Shown: piece by piece, positions 27,501 through 41,600 of the stretch | Position numbering within the stretch: the first letter of the stretch is position 1 | How the letters are laid out: each line of letters begins with the position of its first letter | From: Nectonema munidae | Taxonomy: Eukaryota > Nematomorpha > Nectonematoida > Nectonematidae | Length of the DNA: 64,000 bases | Assembly: GCA_030549495.1 (NCBI GenBank) | Contig: JAUIRK010000464.1 | Location: 62,001 to 126,000 of the forward strand | Reading direction: 5' to 3' | Notes under the pieces: generated by a model | Databases searched by the model: none | Told to the model about the DNA's origin: nothing | What the model saw: only the letters and a program-made list of their open reading frames with translations | Translations under genes and position numbers: made by a program

Positions 27501-30500
27501 TTCATTTTAAGTAAATTTTTTAATCGTAAATTGTTGATTTATAAAATTGAATTCATCTTCCTAATTCATTATTAGTTATTTCATGAAATCTCCGATGATT
27601 TATATGTTTCCTAAGTTTCAAGAAAAGTTTTAGGTATTTTATATATTTATATTCTTGATAGATTTATTAGGGGTGTAGGTGTTTGAGAACGCACCTCTGC
27701 TCTCAGAAATTTTGACAAATGTTTCAACATTTTTAGTTATATTAACATCCTTAAATAATTTTGTAATTTAATTTTCGCATATTCAGCGATAATAACAAAA
27801 ACTAGAGGAGCATGTTCTGACTCTTTCTCTATTTTTGGACTGTACCCAGCCCTCTTGAAGCTTAACAAATAATGTCAAATATAATCCACATTATCATCAA
27901 AAAAGAAAATGAACGAACTGCTTTAAATTAAAAAGAAAATTTATCATTTTCAAAAAGAAAAAGTTGAACATTTTTGTATGAATTATTTTACTAAAATTAA
28001 TTTGATTTTTGAGTGATGAGATAATCTAAATAAAAATAATTAAATGATTATAATTGGTTTTCCTTATTTCATTGTAACCAATAACTAAATTTTTTTTTGT
28101 TGACCCTAAAAATTTATTTACATTCAATTAAACTTCTTTTTCTTAAATTATTATTAATTACGTTTTTTATTTATTAACTATTCCTATATGTGTGTTATTT
28201 ATCAAAACCGCTAATGATTAGTCAAATTATTAGATAATAATAAGTGACACGTTCTTAGTAATTTTAAATATACAAACCTAGCAATCCAGTTGAAGTTTGT
28301 AAATACAAAATTTATTGTAATTGTCGAAAATGCCAGAATCCTTTACCTCACCTAATATTTTCTTTATTCATTCTCCATTAAGGATAAATGCTTTGATGGA
28401 AATACTGCACATCCTGAAGTATTATTACTGGGTAAAAAATCCGATTGACAGATCGGGAACGTGTCCTAAGGGCTTGGATGGCGAGAGGCCATGCAAGGAA
28501 GATGTGATCTCACTGAGAGCGTATCTCATTCTCTTCATGCATCGATTCCTAACGCTCGATGCCAACATCTCCGATGAAGAAGTGCAAGCCCTTTTCAATT
28601 ATCTAGGCACTGTTCACGAGCCAGAGAACATTCAAGATGTTTTGCAGATGGTCGTTTCTCTTGTTGCTGAAAATCCCGCTGCAATGATTCCATCCATCGA
28701 CAAAAAGTTAGGCTTGAGGTAATACTTAAGCAATTTTTTAAAAACACTTTTTTCATTTTAGCTTGAAGTAACTTTTTTCATTTTATAATTTTGACATTAA
28801 CAAATTGGATTTCTCATTCGAATAAAACATGCACTAAGGATAATAAAATTAAACCTCTTCTTATTGAAAATCAAATGCACTCTATTAAACAGTTTATTTT
28901 ATAGAACTTTTTACCATAAACAATGTAAATTTATAGTAAAAATTATTTACATGAATAAATTAAGGGGCTGATGAATGAATTTTTTACTGTCTATATTTAA
29001 AATAGACGTATATGGCTGTATGCTATTTACAAATTCGTATAATTACAGTTTTTTTATTCTTTTTGAAAATTTAGTTAATATAGATAAAAAAATCTTTTAT
29101 ATCTTTAAAAGCTACACTAAAGATGAATGAATATGCTGGAAAATGATATAAACCACTCAGACTAAAATAGAATTTATGGGAGCCAAATAAAAAGATAGTC
29201 GTCTGGCTAATAAAGTAATTCAAAACCGCTTTTACTATCTCCACTTTTTTATGTTCTAAAACAAAATACTTTTTCAGCACTAAAATTTATTTTTCTCATA
29301 AATTAAATTTTATTTTTAATAAAAGTATCAATAAAAGCGCACAATTCTTTCAACACCAGCATTTTTAAAAATCATTCGTCTGCTTTCTCTTTCAAAGGAA
29401 TTTTATATATTTAAAGCAGACGATTTTTATTTTTTAGTTACGCTAGAACTCATATTTTAATCCATGAATTGAAGTTTTATATATTATAAAACTTTTGAAC
29501 TTCACACTTCACAGATGCAAATTTAAACCTTACTTAATCAGTAAAATGTTTTATTCGTTACTCAGGTTCAATTTTTTCTAGAAAATATTTATAATATCGT
29601 TTCTCTTTTGGCAAAGTTATTGAATCAATTCATTTGTTTTTTCAACTTAATTTTTTAATCAACTATGACACGCTAAACTGTTTCAATTGAGACTTTGATT
29701 GAACTTTTGGGGGTATTAGAAGATATATTAGAAAATGTAGAAAAGAATTATTCGATACTAAAAAACTTTGAAATGAACGTTAAATGTTATTTCTCGTATT
29801 ATTGAAAATATAATATAATTTTTTAGAATTGTGTTCAAGCTTCTTGCATTTGAAAATGATTCTGTACGCCTGCAATCTCTGAAACTAATTGGATTTTTTC
29901 TAACACATAGCACCAACAAGTAAGTTTTATGCTATTTTTATATTGAATTATGTTATCTATAATTCCTTCGAGAGAATTTGGATTTTGGTTGATTTATTAA
30001 ACGAATTGAACATTTCTTTTGTTAGTTACAGTTGGGATTCGAAGGTTCGAAATTTGTAATTATGTGAAAACAAGGAGTATGAGTTAGAAAAGGAAACTAT
30101 CTTCTTCAATAGTCTAAGTCGAATTTTTTAATATTAAAAATAATTATTTGAGTATTTTAAAACTTGAAAAGTAGTTTTGTTTCTGTAAGCGGAATAAAAC
30201 TTCTTTTTCGTATTGAGTCGCATTTGTTTTATGTACTAGGATTCGGAATCCTGCTAATCCGCAACTCTCAGCATGAATTAAAATCGACCATTTTACCTAC
30301 TAAAAAATTAGCTTGTTTTCGGGTAGAGTGTTAGATAAACAAAAAAAGAGTATACTGATAAAAAATTTCAAACTTCCTGTAAAACTTTCAAAATGATATC
30401 TTGTCTAATTCTAGAATCGAGAGAGAAATTTACTTTGTGTAGTACGGATCAGGGTTCAGATTATTAAATGAAATTAATTAATTTCATCATTCATTTAATT

Positions 30501-32597
30501 TTCATTTGTGAGGACGATTTGAAAGTTATTACTTAATCATTTCGTTGACTTTATGCACATTATTAATAATGTATCAAATATGCCTCTTTTAGATATTGTT
30601 CTGTTTTCCGTGTGCTTATTAAGAGTTCAAATTTTTAACATAGTTTTTAGGTTTGTACAAAATGTATATGTTGTATTGATGAAAGCAATTAGATTCTTTT
30701 TAAAGCCAAGCAGTAATCGACCATATGTTTTACAAAGCATTAGGCCATGATTATTCGCGATTGTCATCTCCATTGAGATAATCATATGCTTTTTTTTTTG
30801 TAAAGCAAAGTGTTTTCCTATATTCCCAGTAAAACAAATATTTCTATGATGATTTTCAATTTTTCTCTATTCCACTTCTTATAGACGTAAACAAGATAGC
30901 TTTGAGCCGTATAATCTCTTTTCCCTCTTAACGGATCGTCTCCTTCTCTCTCACAATGAATCTTCTGCTGCACCCAAAAACAGCGTGTATCCCATCTCAA
31001 TGGCCACATACAACACCTTGATTGAAGTATTTTTCGATTAATTCTAAGTAGTACCCATTTTTAAGGGAGAATATTATAATCCGGTCACGCATGCGTTAAA
31101 TGTGATGTATGTTAGACGTTCTCCTGATTAATTTCTTCGATTCTCTCTAAAGAGTGTTGCCTTAATTCTTCAATCTATCTCATCAACCCTGAGGAAAAGG
31201 AAAATTGATTTCTTTTCCCTTACTTTCAGCTCCACCTGCTATAATGACATTTATCTTCTGCACTGATGGTTGCGTGAGTAAGGTTGGTTAGATGCAGGCC
31301 TTCGAGAACTCAAAGTCTTGGGTTCGATCCCGCATCAAGCCTCCTTTCTTCATAGTTCGATACAAGCGGCGCAATTGTGCCTTCTTGATGAAATGGTAAC
31401 TAACTCCCCTGCACTAAGCACTCGGTTAATATATCAGAATTCTATCCTATCACAGTTTTCATTGAAAAAATGGAAGATAGTAGTGTGCAATAATATTGTT
31501 TCTATAATATATGTTGTGTTGTTGGCACTCATAATGACATCGTATATAAAAATACCTCTAAAAAAGAATTTATATTAGGTGAATATCTTCATATTCTGTG
31601 CTGTTAGGTCAATATAACTCGTATAATAATAGTAATATTGATAAGTTTTCAAAGAAATGCAGAGTCCTTAGACCTTTTACTCAATTTCATTATGACGTGT
31701 ATCTTACCCGCATATCTTTGTCGCTGAAAATAACTTAAAATGCTGATTTTAGGAATATTTTTAAAAACGCCGTTTATATTTATTTTATAAATGAGGGTTT
31801 CTCAAACGTTTTGTTCGATTATTTTCTCTAGTCTTATCTTTTGATATGTGATGCTTGAGCTAGTCCATCAAATACTGAATTTCAAACACATGAATAGGAA
31901 TGTATTTTTACTTATCTATTGATTGATATATTTTTGTAATTTTTGATAAAATAAAAGATATTTTGAAGAAGATCAACCAAATGAATAAAAAAAATGCAAA
32001 ACAAGTGTTATATGAAGGAAAACATTTTTAATACCAAAGATGCCTTGGAATATTGTTGTTAAAGATGATATTAACAAATTCACGTTAAATCTAGAAGATA
32101 CTCAAGACAACATTAAATAAAATAAAGTAAATTGAAGAAAAATAAAAACAATACATAAGTGGCTCGACCTTTTTACGAAAATTACGGTTCTAAATGCTGA
32201 GTGATGAAGAAGGCTGACACGAGAAGGCTACAAACAACTGAGATGAGAATGATTAGGATGAAGGCGCTGAAAGATAGGATTGCAAACGATGTGTTGAGAA
32301 AGAAAATTGGAATTGAGGATATAGAAGTGCATTTAGAAGAGAATAGATCACGTTGGTTTGGTCATGTCGAAAGGATGTCCGAAGGGAACGTTGTAAAGAA
32401 GATAAAAGATGAATTGATTGATGGAAAGATGAAGAGAGGAAGACCAAAGAAAGCATGGAATGAAGTGTTTCACCACGATATGGAAAAAAAAATCTTGTGC
32501 GAAGTGATGCTAAAGAAAGAATGAAATGGCGTAGTTGTTGCAGGAAAATGGTTGACCCTGACTCTTTGGGAACATTAACCAGGCCTCGAAGGCAAAA

Positions 32598-32629
<32 letters not shown>

Positions 32630-35600
32630 AAGTGGCTCGACCTTTCAATAAAGGAAAGAGTCCTCTTTAAAATAAAGCATATCTTTGTAGTTGTGATATG
32701 TAATTATAGGTTTATGTAAAATCATCATGTAATTAAAATGTGATGTATATTGATTGATTAATTATTACCTATTTGTCTCTATGATGTTTTTTTTCTAAAA
32801 ATTTTTGTTTGTTGCTTATACAATGTTGAACATCACTGGTATGAATAATATAGTCTTTGGTAAATTTGATAATAGTCATTATTTTTATATCTTTTAACTT
32901 TCATGAAAAATATTAATAATTGAAACTGCACTAATTACTATTATTCGATTACCAAGAACATTCATATCTGAGTTTCATTTGCAATGTTTAATCGCTACTT
33001 TTTCATTTAACAAACTCTCAGATCTTGCTAGAGCGTATGAATACCCAGATCGTTGATTATCACGTCTCCATTAATCCTGCACACGAAAATTCTGTTACTT
33101 CATCCATAGAATCTTCTCAGATTTTGAAAGTGATTGCAACCATTCTTCACAATTCCTCACTCACTCCCTCTATCCTCACAATAAGAAAATTATTCTTAGA
33201 AGACATGCTTGACTTGATTACAAATTCTTCCGAAAATCGTCGCAAAATTCTTCAAGTATCTTAAATTTTTCGTTTTTTATACACCTTTGTATCCTTTATG
33301 TTAATCAAGAAATTGCTAGCCGAATAACAAGCCATCTTTTTTTGACTTAATTAGTATATTAACTTCTGTTATTAAAAAAATTTACCATCAAAATTTTATA
33401 AATGTTCATATAATTTTGGCTAATGACGTAATTATTCCTTACCATTAACATAATTTAATGATTAACAACTCACTGTTGAACGAAGCTTACCCGTTATATA
33501 ATAATCTAATTAAGATGAACTAATCCACTAAATATTTTATTTAAATTCTATAATTACTTCAAATTTAACTTGCTAATTTAACATATATTACGTTAACAAT
33601 TTCAGATATTCATTATTTTTAATAATGTCTTTTTTAATGTTTAACAAATATTTATCTTTAGATATAAATACGTTTATATTACCCTTTTTGACAGATGTCT
33701 ATTTGGGAAGATTGGCTCTTTAATCTCGCCATCTTGAATCCTACAAGTGAAGTTGAAGAGAAATGCACAGAGCTCGTCTTGAAACTTTTTGTTGTTTTAC
33801 TTTTTCATGCAATTAAGTTTGAGTATGGTGGATGGCGTGTTTGGATCGACACATTCTCTATTATTCATTCCAAGGTTTTCTTTTTTCGATTATATATATA
33901 GCTAGAGACAAACATTATTGTTTGATACCAGGCTTTATAGATAAATCGTTGTCTAATTGAAATATAATTTCAACTATGACAACGTGTTATTTATAACTTA
34001 TATGTAAGTGAATGTTTGTGTATAGGGGTCACAATTGGTAAAAAAAAATAACGGTGATTTTGATAAATTTAATTTAGTTGCCTATTATTTACCTTAATTT
34101 AACCGTGCATTTAATGTAGCTTTAAATTTATTTAAATTTACACCTAAAAAAATTTCTTTCGTATTTACAAAAGAAATTAATTGTGAAGGGTAAAAAACGT
34201 TTTAGTTTAACCGGTTATCGACCACAGTCGACATATGTCGACTTTACAAAAATGTGAATCATCTGCATTTATTAAGGCTTTTTAATACAAATCTTCTGCT
34301 TTATACTAGATATCGTCTGATTATTCTGATCGTTAACGGGTTAAAAGACTAACTATGATGAAGTTTACTTGTACTCTGTGGGATGATAGTCTGAACTTCT
34401 GAGGATTATACCTTTTATAGGTGAATGTTTTTATTTGTGAAGTATAGTTAACTATGCAAGTTAATGCTATATATTCTAAATAGAGATAAAATAGTCTTAT
34501 TGTTTAAAATTCAAAATAGAAAATTTAACGAGGAATTTACAGGTAATCAAAATTTTTTTGACAATTCATTAATTAAAATTTTGTATTTATTTTGCTATGT
34601 ATAGTTGTGTGTGACTGTGTAATGTATGTATGATATGAAAATATAGATCACCTACTATCAGGAGCGTGGGAAGATATACTAAAGCGCACTTGTCTTTTCA
34701 ATTTTGCGTAAGCATAGGCTTAAAAAATCAAAATAGTTGTGAGCCCTTTCAAATTTAAAAGTGGAAGAGCCTTTCTGTCCTCAGTCTTCCTACGCCTCTG
34801 CTTACTAAAATTGGCCGTGTAAAACAAATGATATGCGCGTGCAAAAAGGGTAGTCAGCTGAACTAGGAAGTAACATTTCAGTAATCATAATTCAAATCTA
34901 AAATTCTAAGTCTTTTTCATAATTCTAAGTCTAAAATTCTTTTCCTGTTCTTTTCAAAACATTTTTTATAAAAAACTTGTTGTCTCAAGAAAATCAAAAT
35001 ACATGGATCATAAAATACGTGTTGGTAAAACGCAATGTAATAAAATATCCCCATGTAAATTTTTTTATGAATTTTTAATAATCAAAATTTTATCAAAAAA
35101 TTGTTTTTATGCTTTTTGTTACCCAAGGCAAAAACGCCCATTCTTAAAAGCGCCAGTCCTCAAATTCCTAACAACTGTTTTTAACGTTCTTATCAATGGC
35201 CACGAAGTTTCGAACTTCGGTTGTATCGAAGCTTTTTTTTTTGGCTCTCCCGTTAAATTCAACACAACGGGATTCTATTGGATCTTGATATTTCTAAGAA
35301 TGACAAAATCTAAAATAATAGTTTAAGGTAAATACTTTTTAAATATTGCGAACCACCTCCCTCTAAAAGGCGTTTTCTCAAATACAGCTTTTTGACTATG
35401 ACAGGAGGGCCGGTCGTATCTTACATTGTGTATTGTATTGTATATATAGGTTTGTCGTAAGACTAAAACCCGTGACGGCAAAACCTCTGAGTGGATGGAG
35501 GAAAACAGTTTTAAATTAGAATTCATGGAGCAAAGAAATTGCAAACTGACTCATCTCTCAATTTTTATTTAATCTTTTTTAAATTGAAAATATTTTTACT

Positions 35601-38600
35601 TGTTTTTTAAATTTTTGGAATACAATTAAATTTCCAAAATGAGAAAACAAACTTTTTTGAACATGATGAATACAATTTACAGACTTATGTAGTAGTCGTG
35701 CTGGAAAATAGCCTTCAACTTCTTAAACATTGCCACATCAAGTTGAAATATCTTCAGTTAATCTTACATGATATATCTATTCTTTTTGTGTGCCTGTCTT
35801 ATTTTTTTCTACAATTCCCATACCTTCTTTTTGCCATGCCTGAGATAAATACATCACTTAAATTTTTTTCCTTCTGAGCAAGACTATGGAGTCGAAGTGA
35901 AAGACATTAAGGACTAGCCGGAAACAGAGTCAAAATAACGGAACCCACTCTGACATCAACAAAAATTGTATATGAAAACAAGTGATAATAATAAAAAGAG
36001 ATATCAAGTATACTTCCACTCAACGTAAAGTGTAACATAGTTTTTATGAGGTATGATTAAAACTACAATACAAACGAAGTTTTATTAGAAATGGAGAATC
36101 AGGAGTCTGAGCCGATGTTTTTTTCTACTCCATAACTTTTTTTTGTGTCTGGGTTAGGTTGTCGAAATTCTAGGGTCTTGTGTTTGATTCCAGCATAACT
36201 CTTTCTTTGCTCATAGTTCGAGACAAGTTTTGTAAATGTGTTTTCTCTATCAAAACACCGAATGGTAACTTTAACCCTACTTTCATGATGTACCTCCAAC
36301 CACTCCTTATATTTCTATTTCCTTTCGTACTCCAAACATTTTCTTCTATTCCATCTTTGTGACTAGAGTACATTTTGTTATTTGCAAATAACGGCGTTTT
36401 AGTTAATTAATTATATATTCTTACCAAAATAAATATAGGGATATTTATTTTTTTAGGTATCTTGGTTTGAATTTTCCCAAAACTTCAAAAATCAACGCGA
36501 TAAAGGTATCTCCGAAAAAAAGTAAACCTTCTTTCTTAACCTCAACGATATTTGAGTTCCAATTTCATTGAAACTTTTTTTTAGTATTTCTGGCGAAAGT
36601 AATGCTGAGTCTTCACGTAAAGGTAAACTTAACATTATTCTTCGAATGATAAATAATTGCATAACATGGTTATTTTAACTTTTTTATTTCTTCGCCATTT
36701 TATTAAAGACAAGAAACTTTTCGAACAAAATTACTCAATGTTATTTTTGTTGATATTTTTAGGACATGATGAAACTTCATTTATTCCAATGCTAAAGTCT
36801 TCAATACACCCTCCATTTCGAATTCCAGACTTCAAGTGGTCTAAGTATCATGTCAAAATTATGGAAGACCTATTTGTTCACTTAGAAAGTGAAATCAGTT
36901 CCTATAAAGAGTAGGTTTTCGTTCCCTAAAACTTTATTTTTTTGCTTATCTATTTCAACGTATTTTTATGTAAAATATAAAAATTTTATTTCATAAGATA
37001 CTGGTGTCTCATTTGGCGTGAAAATGTTTTCATTCATCTTTCTTTATTATGAATTAGTGTTTAAGCCATTAGAGATGAAGATAACTTCTGCGAATGATAA
37101 TTTTAATCATATTTTAGTCACCCATCAAAAAATATATACGATATGGTTCATTCATTCGATAATCAAATCTTCGTTCAAAATACAATTCACATAATCTCAC
37201 AATTGATCGACACTCTCATAATGATCACGTGTGGCCTACTTCCTCTCATCTCAATTTGCGCGTGTCCAAGTGTAATCTTTCTCTTGACTTTATTATAAAT
37301 GCTTTTTGTTGTTGTTATCGAGTGTAATTTTCTAATGTTTCTCTAATAGATCCGTTTTTTTGTTGTTGTGTTCTTTGACAATATTATGCAATATATTCAG
37401 TGTTAACTTAAAAACCAAAAAAGAGAGCTTTAGTTTGAACATTTCAAATACGGACTGCATGATACCGACTTCAAATAAAGTATTAGTTTTTCAAAATGAT
37501 CTAGTGAATGATACTCCCATCTATTGCCTTTATATGTCTATGTGACTCCCAGAACAAAAGTTACAGTGGCCTGATAGGCCAAACGTTTTAGTAACGCTCC
37601 TATTAGCGCTTAAATAATGTAGCTGCTATGTTTAGTGCTTGACTATAGTTAATTTTTTCATCATTAGAGAACTTTTGAACACATTTTTATGTTTTACTAT
37701 GACAAAAGTCAATGATAATACCGTAAAAATTCATTTTCATTAGAATTGATAGCAAAATTTAAAAGTGATTTTTCATTTCTAACAATTTAGGTGTATTATT
37801 TTTATATTTGCAGCCCCAAAGTAGTGTCATCCGGGTGTATGCTCCCTTGCCCCTTCCCCCGTGTGAGAGTACTGCCTGATTCTTCGATGTATAATTCTTA
37901 ATTTGATTCCTGTTTGCTACATTTTTATCATTCGCGTTAGAGAAAAGTTTACATGTGAAACAAATTTCTCTTTATTTTTGGCATACACATTTTTAGTTGT
38001 TTCACAGTCTACTTTGGGTTTAATAAATACACAGTTTAGTTCTTTTTCAGACGTATCATAATTTTTGTTCAACTTAGAATCATTATCTAATTCTAGTCCT
38101 CTATATAAATCCAGTTTTGCAGCTTATAAAAATGTACTCATCCACTCTACATCAGATAAATATATGAGTGTTTATCTTTTCTTTATTTTCAATTTGCATA
38201 TTTTTTAAAATCCTTTTATCATTTTCGGTTTCTTTTTTATAGCAAGAAGTTGAAATAATAGAAAAAGAAGATGAAGAAAGTGAAGGTTTATCCTTTCTCA
38301 AAGCTTCTGCATTTTTGCAAAGACTCATGCATTTAACTGACGCTCTCATTTTCACATCATCTATCAATATTTCAGAACTGGAAAACGAAAAGAATGTTCC
38401 GCAAGGCGTTATTTTACGCCAATCTCTAAGATTATGTAAAACATTTTTACATATTTAATTTTGTTTATTTTTCTTGCTTTATTTTTATCTATACTTAGAA
38501 ATATCTTATTTCTATGCCTGAAACTTTTAGAATAAAAAAATTGATAACGACATTACAAAAAGAAGAAGAAATTATTGGTTTTGAAGTTCTAGAAGTTATA

Positions 38601-41600
38601 TAACTAAGAGCAAAACCAAAGGCAGAGCAGCTCCATTGAAATTCAAAATCAACAATGTTAAAAAATAGTACGAATACAATAAAAAATGTAAAAAACTAAG
38701 AATAGCAATCTATACCTTTTAACTCGAAATGGGGATGGTAAACTTCAAAATGGAAACACTATTCTTGAAAAAGTTTGATTTTTTTTACAAATTAGATCAT
38801 TTACTTAGAGAATTTGGAATAATTTTCTTTTTTATAGAACATGTTTTATACCTTTAAAATAAAATATTTTTAAAATTGATTTTTAATATGCTGAAACTAG
38901 ACACATGATTTTATTTTATTTTATTTTTTGATAAAATATTAGACATACACTATGCCTATAATATAATATAATTATATTAATAAATTTAATTTTACATACA
39001 TTTGAAAATTTATTGAAATATCAGAATTCAATATTTTTGGTGTTAAAAAGCCCAAATCCACTTTGTTTTGGATGATAGAAATGTGATTTAGAAACATTGA
39101 TGGTGTACTATTATTCTTGCTCAAAATATATCATTGGAGTGCTTTTTGAATATTAGACAAATCATTGTTTTTACCGATAAAATTTCTTGAAGTCTGAAAT
39201 TTGAATATATTTTAAATAGCTTTTTGAAAAAGGACATATATTTTGAATGGTAATAAACATATGTTATTTTATATACAGTCATGTCTCGGATATCAGCACA
39301 TTATGCCGATTATTGAATCTGTCTTTTGTTTTAAATAAACAATTCGCGTGTCTTTGTTTATCTGAATTTATGTCCTTGACTATCAGCATGCTCACAACGA
39401 GAAAAAATATTAGTAGAGCTAAACTAAAAAATATTCTTCTTGTTAGTATTCGTGAATGATTGATTATTATTTATCAATGAATATACCTGTGCATTTAGAC
39501 AAAATAAATTGTAAAAAGTCATGTTGTATGTGACTATACTTGACCCAAACTTTGTTATGAAAACTAAATAAGTTTGTCATTTCAGCCTTGACATGTATTT
39601 AATGTGGTAGTTTGATTTTCTAGAACCAGTCATGAGATAGCTATTATTTAAATAAATATATCTAATATGAAATGAGCTCTAGTGTGAATGTATAAGTGCC
39701 TAGTTTTAAAAATGTTAGCATTAACTTTTAATAAATGTTCAAAAATCTTACAATACCTTCGCTCAATACAGAAATCTTATGCGATTTAATAAGATAAATA
39801 CTGCTTATTTATGAGTAGGTCATTTAAATATATGATATTGAATATCAATCAGTCAATGATACTATCAAAAGTATTTATGTCATACTTTAAGATATGAACT
39901 ATCTAATCTACTTATTAATTTGCTTTATGTGGAACTTTTTTGCTAGACAGGGAGAATATATAAATTATTTTAAGATTTACAATTTAAATTCTAGCGCCGT
40001 AATGAAGTTTTGGAAGTATAACATTCCAAGTGAAGACAATTGAAAAGTTATTAAAGACTATTTCAAAAATCTTTAAACTCGTGTTGAACATTTGAGATAA
40101 CAAGATTTTTAAATGTTCTTTCAAATTCCTTTTTGTTTGTATCTCCCTATTGATCTCACCAAACCATTGACTTATTTTATTTTACTTTATATTTTTTAGC
40201 TTGTTTCTGTGCAATCAGATCTTGTCTAGAGTGTAAACAATCAAAATTGGATGAAGTCGTTCTATCTTCGAATCCAGATTCCGATCTAGGAGTATTTGGC
40301 TTTAATCCTCCTCTCCAAGCAATCATAAATGGGGGAAAGTTAGAGAATGTATATTTGTTACACTTTTCATAGAAAGCTCTAAAACTACCTTTTTTTGCAT
40401 TTTATTAGTTTGCTACCGGATACAAATTTATCCCCGAGAGAATAAGCAACAAAGACGTTCTTTTCCAAGACTTGGATATCAACAGATTAAAAGCAGTCAT
40501 ATTTAGGGATATCGTAAGTCCTTTATTTACCCTCTATTTTTAAACTCCACTTACTTTTCCAACTTTCTTTCTTTATTCATTTATATCATATGATGTGAAG
40601 AATGGGGGTTCAAGAACGATTTATCACAAGAGCGTCTATATTTTCAAAAATTAACGATGTATGTCTCAATACTAATCACTATAAAATAAAGAAAATATAA
40701 AATGTCTCCGTCTTTTTTCTTATTCAGCTAACTTTTTTTACGCTATTGAATTTTCTCTAAATTCTAAACTGTATTTGCATTTATTCGCGAATATGATTCT
40801 TTCAATTTTATAGCATTTTCCCTATTCTACTATATGAATCCTTAAACTTTTTTAAGAAATTAACCGTTTGAAAATATATAGCTTCTATAAAACTTCATTT
40901 TTTCTAATAATTCAAAGTTGTACAATGAATTGGTAGAATTAAGACATTTGTTTTCAGAAGAGCCATGGTTCTTAATCTATTTGCCAAACCGAAACTTGAT
41001 ACAGGTTGTTGTTGTTAACTAAACCGTATACTAGCCGTATGGCGGCATTTTCCCAATTGAGTTTTCAGAAGATTTTTAAATGTGAGAAAAAATAATATAA
41101 AATGTTTTATTTCTTTATTTGTTTATACTAGAAATTTGCAATAGATTTATTTTTAAATAATGAATATATTTTTTGTCAATTAGATGAACTCGTTTGTTGT
41201 TGTGCCTTAAAAATTGAGTTATGTAAAAGACTAAGTCTTAAAATTAAAAAACCCTAATCCGTTTGCCCTTTATTTCCCAATGCCGATCTGACGCCCCTAA
41301 TCAGAAATTTTTGGCTAACACACCACACTGGATTCTACATTAAAAAAAATTATAATTAATCAAATTTAAAAGATCTCAATATTATTTGATATAGATATTG
41401 TATATAAATTTTGATATGATTTTGATTTGACTAAAAGTGTGTGCAATATATTCATAAATTTAAAAATCTTAATAATTTTTACATTTTTAATTTGAACAAA
41501 TTTTTGAATCCGTTCAGAAAAGGTTAAGCTAATTACATTCAAAAATTTTAAATGAATAATACCATCGTAACGTGGATCAAAGTAATTGCAAGCACAATTT

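Noticed and set aside
32253-32648. 131-codon minus-strand frame with a His run
   Set aside because: Antisense of the LINE tail; the His run is the (GAT)n tail read backwards.
35003-35326. 107-codon frame as linker exon
   Set aside because: No similarity and no splice sites giving phase 0 to 0; composition matches the intron.
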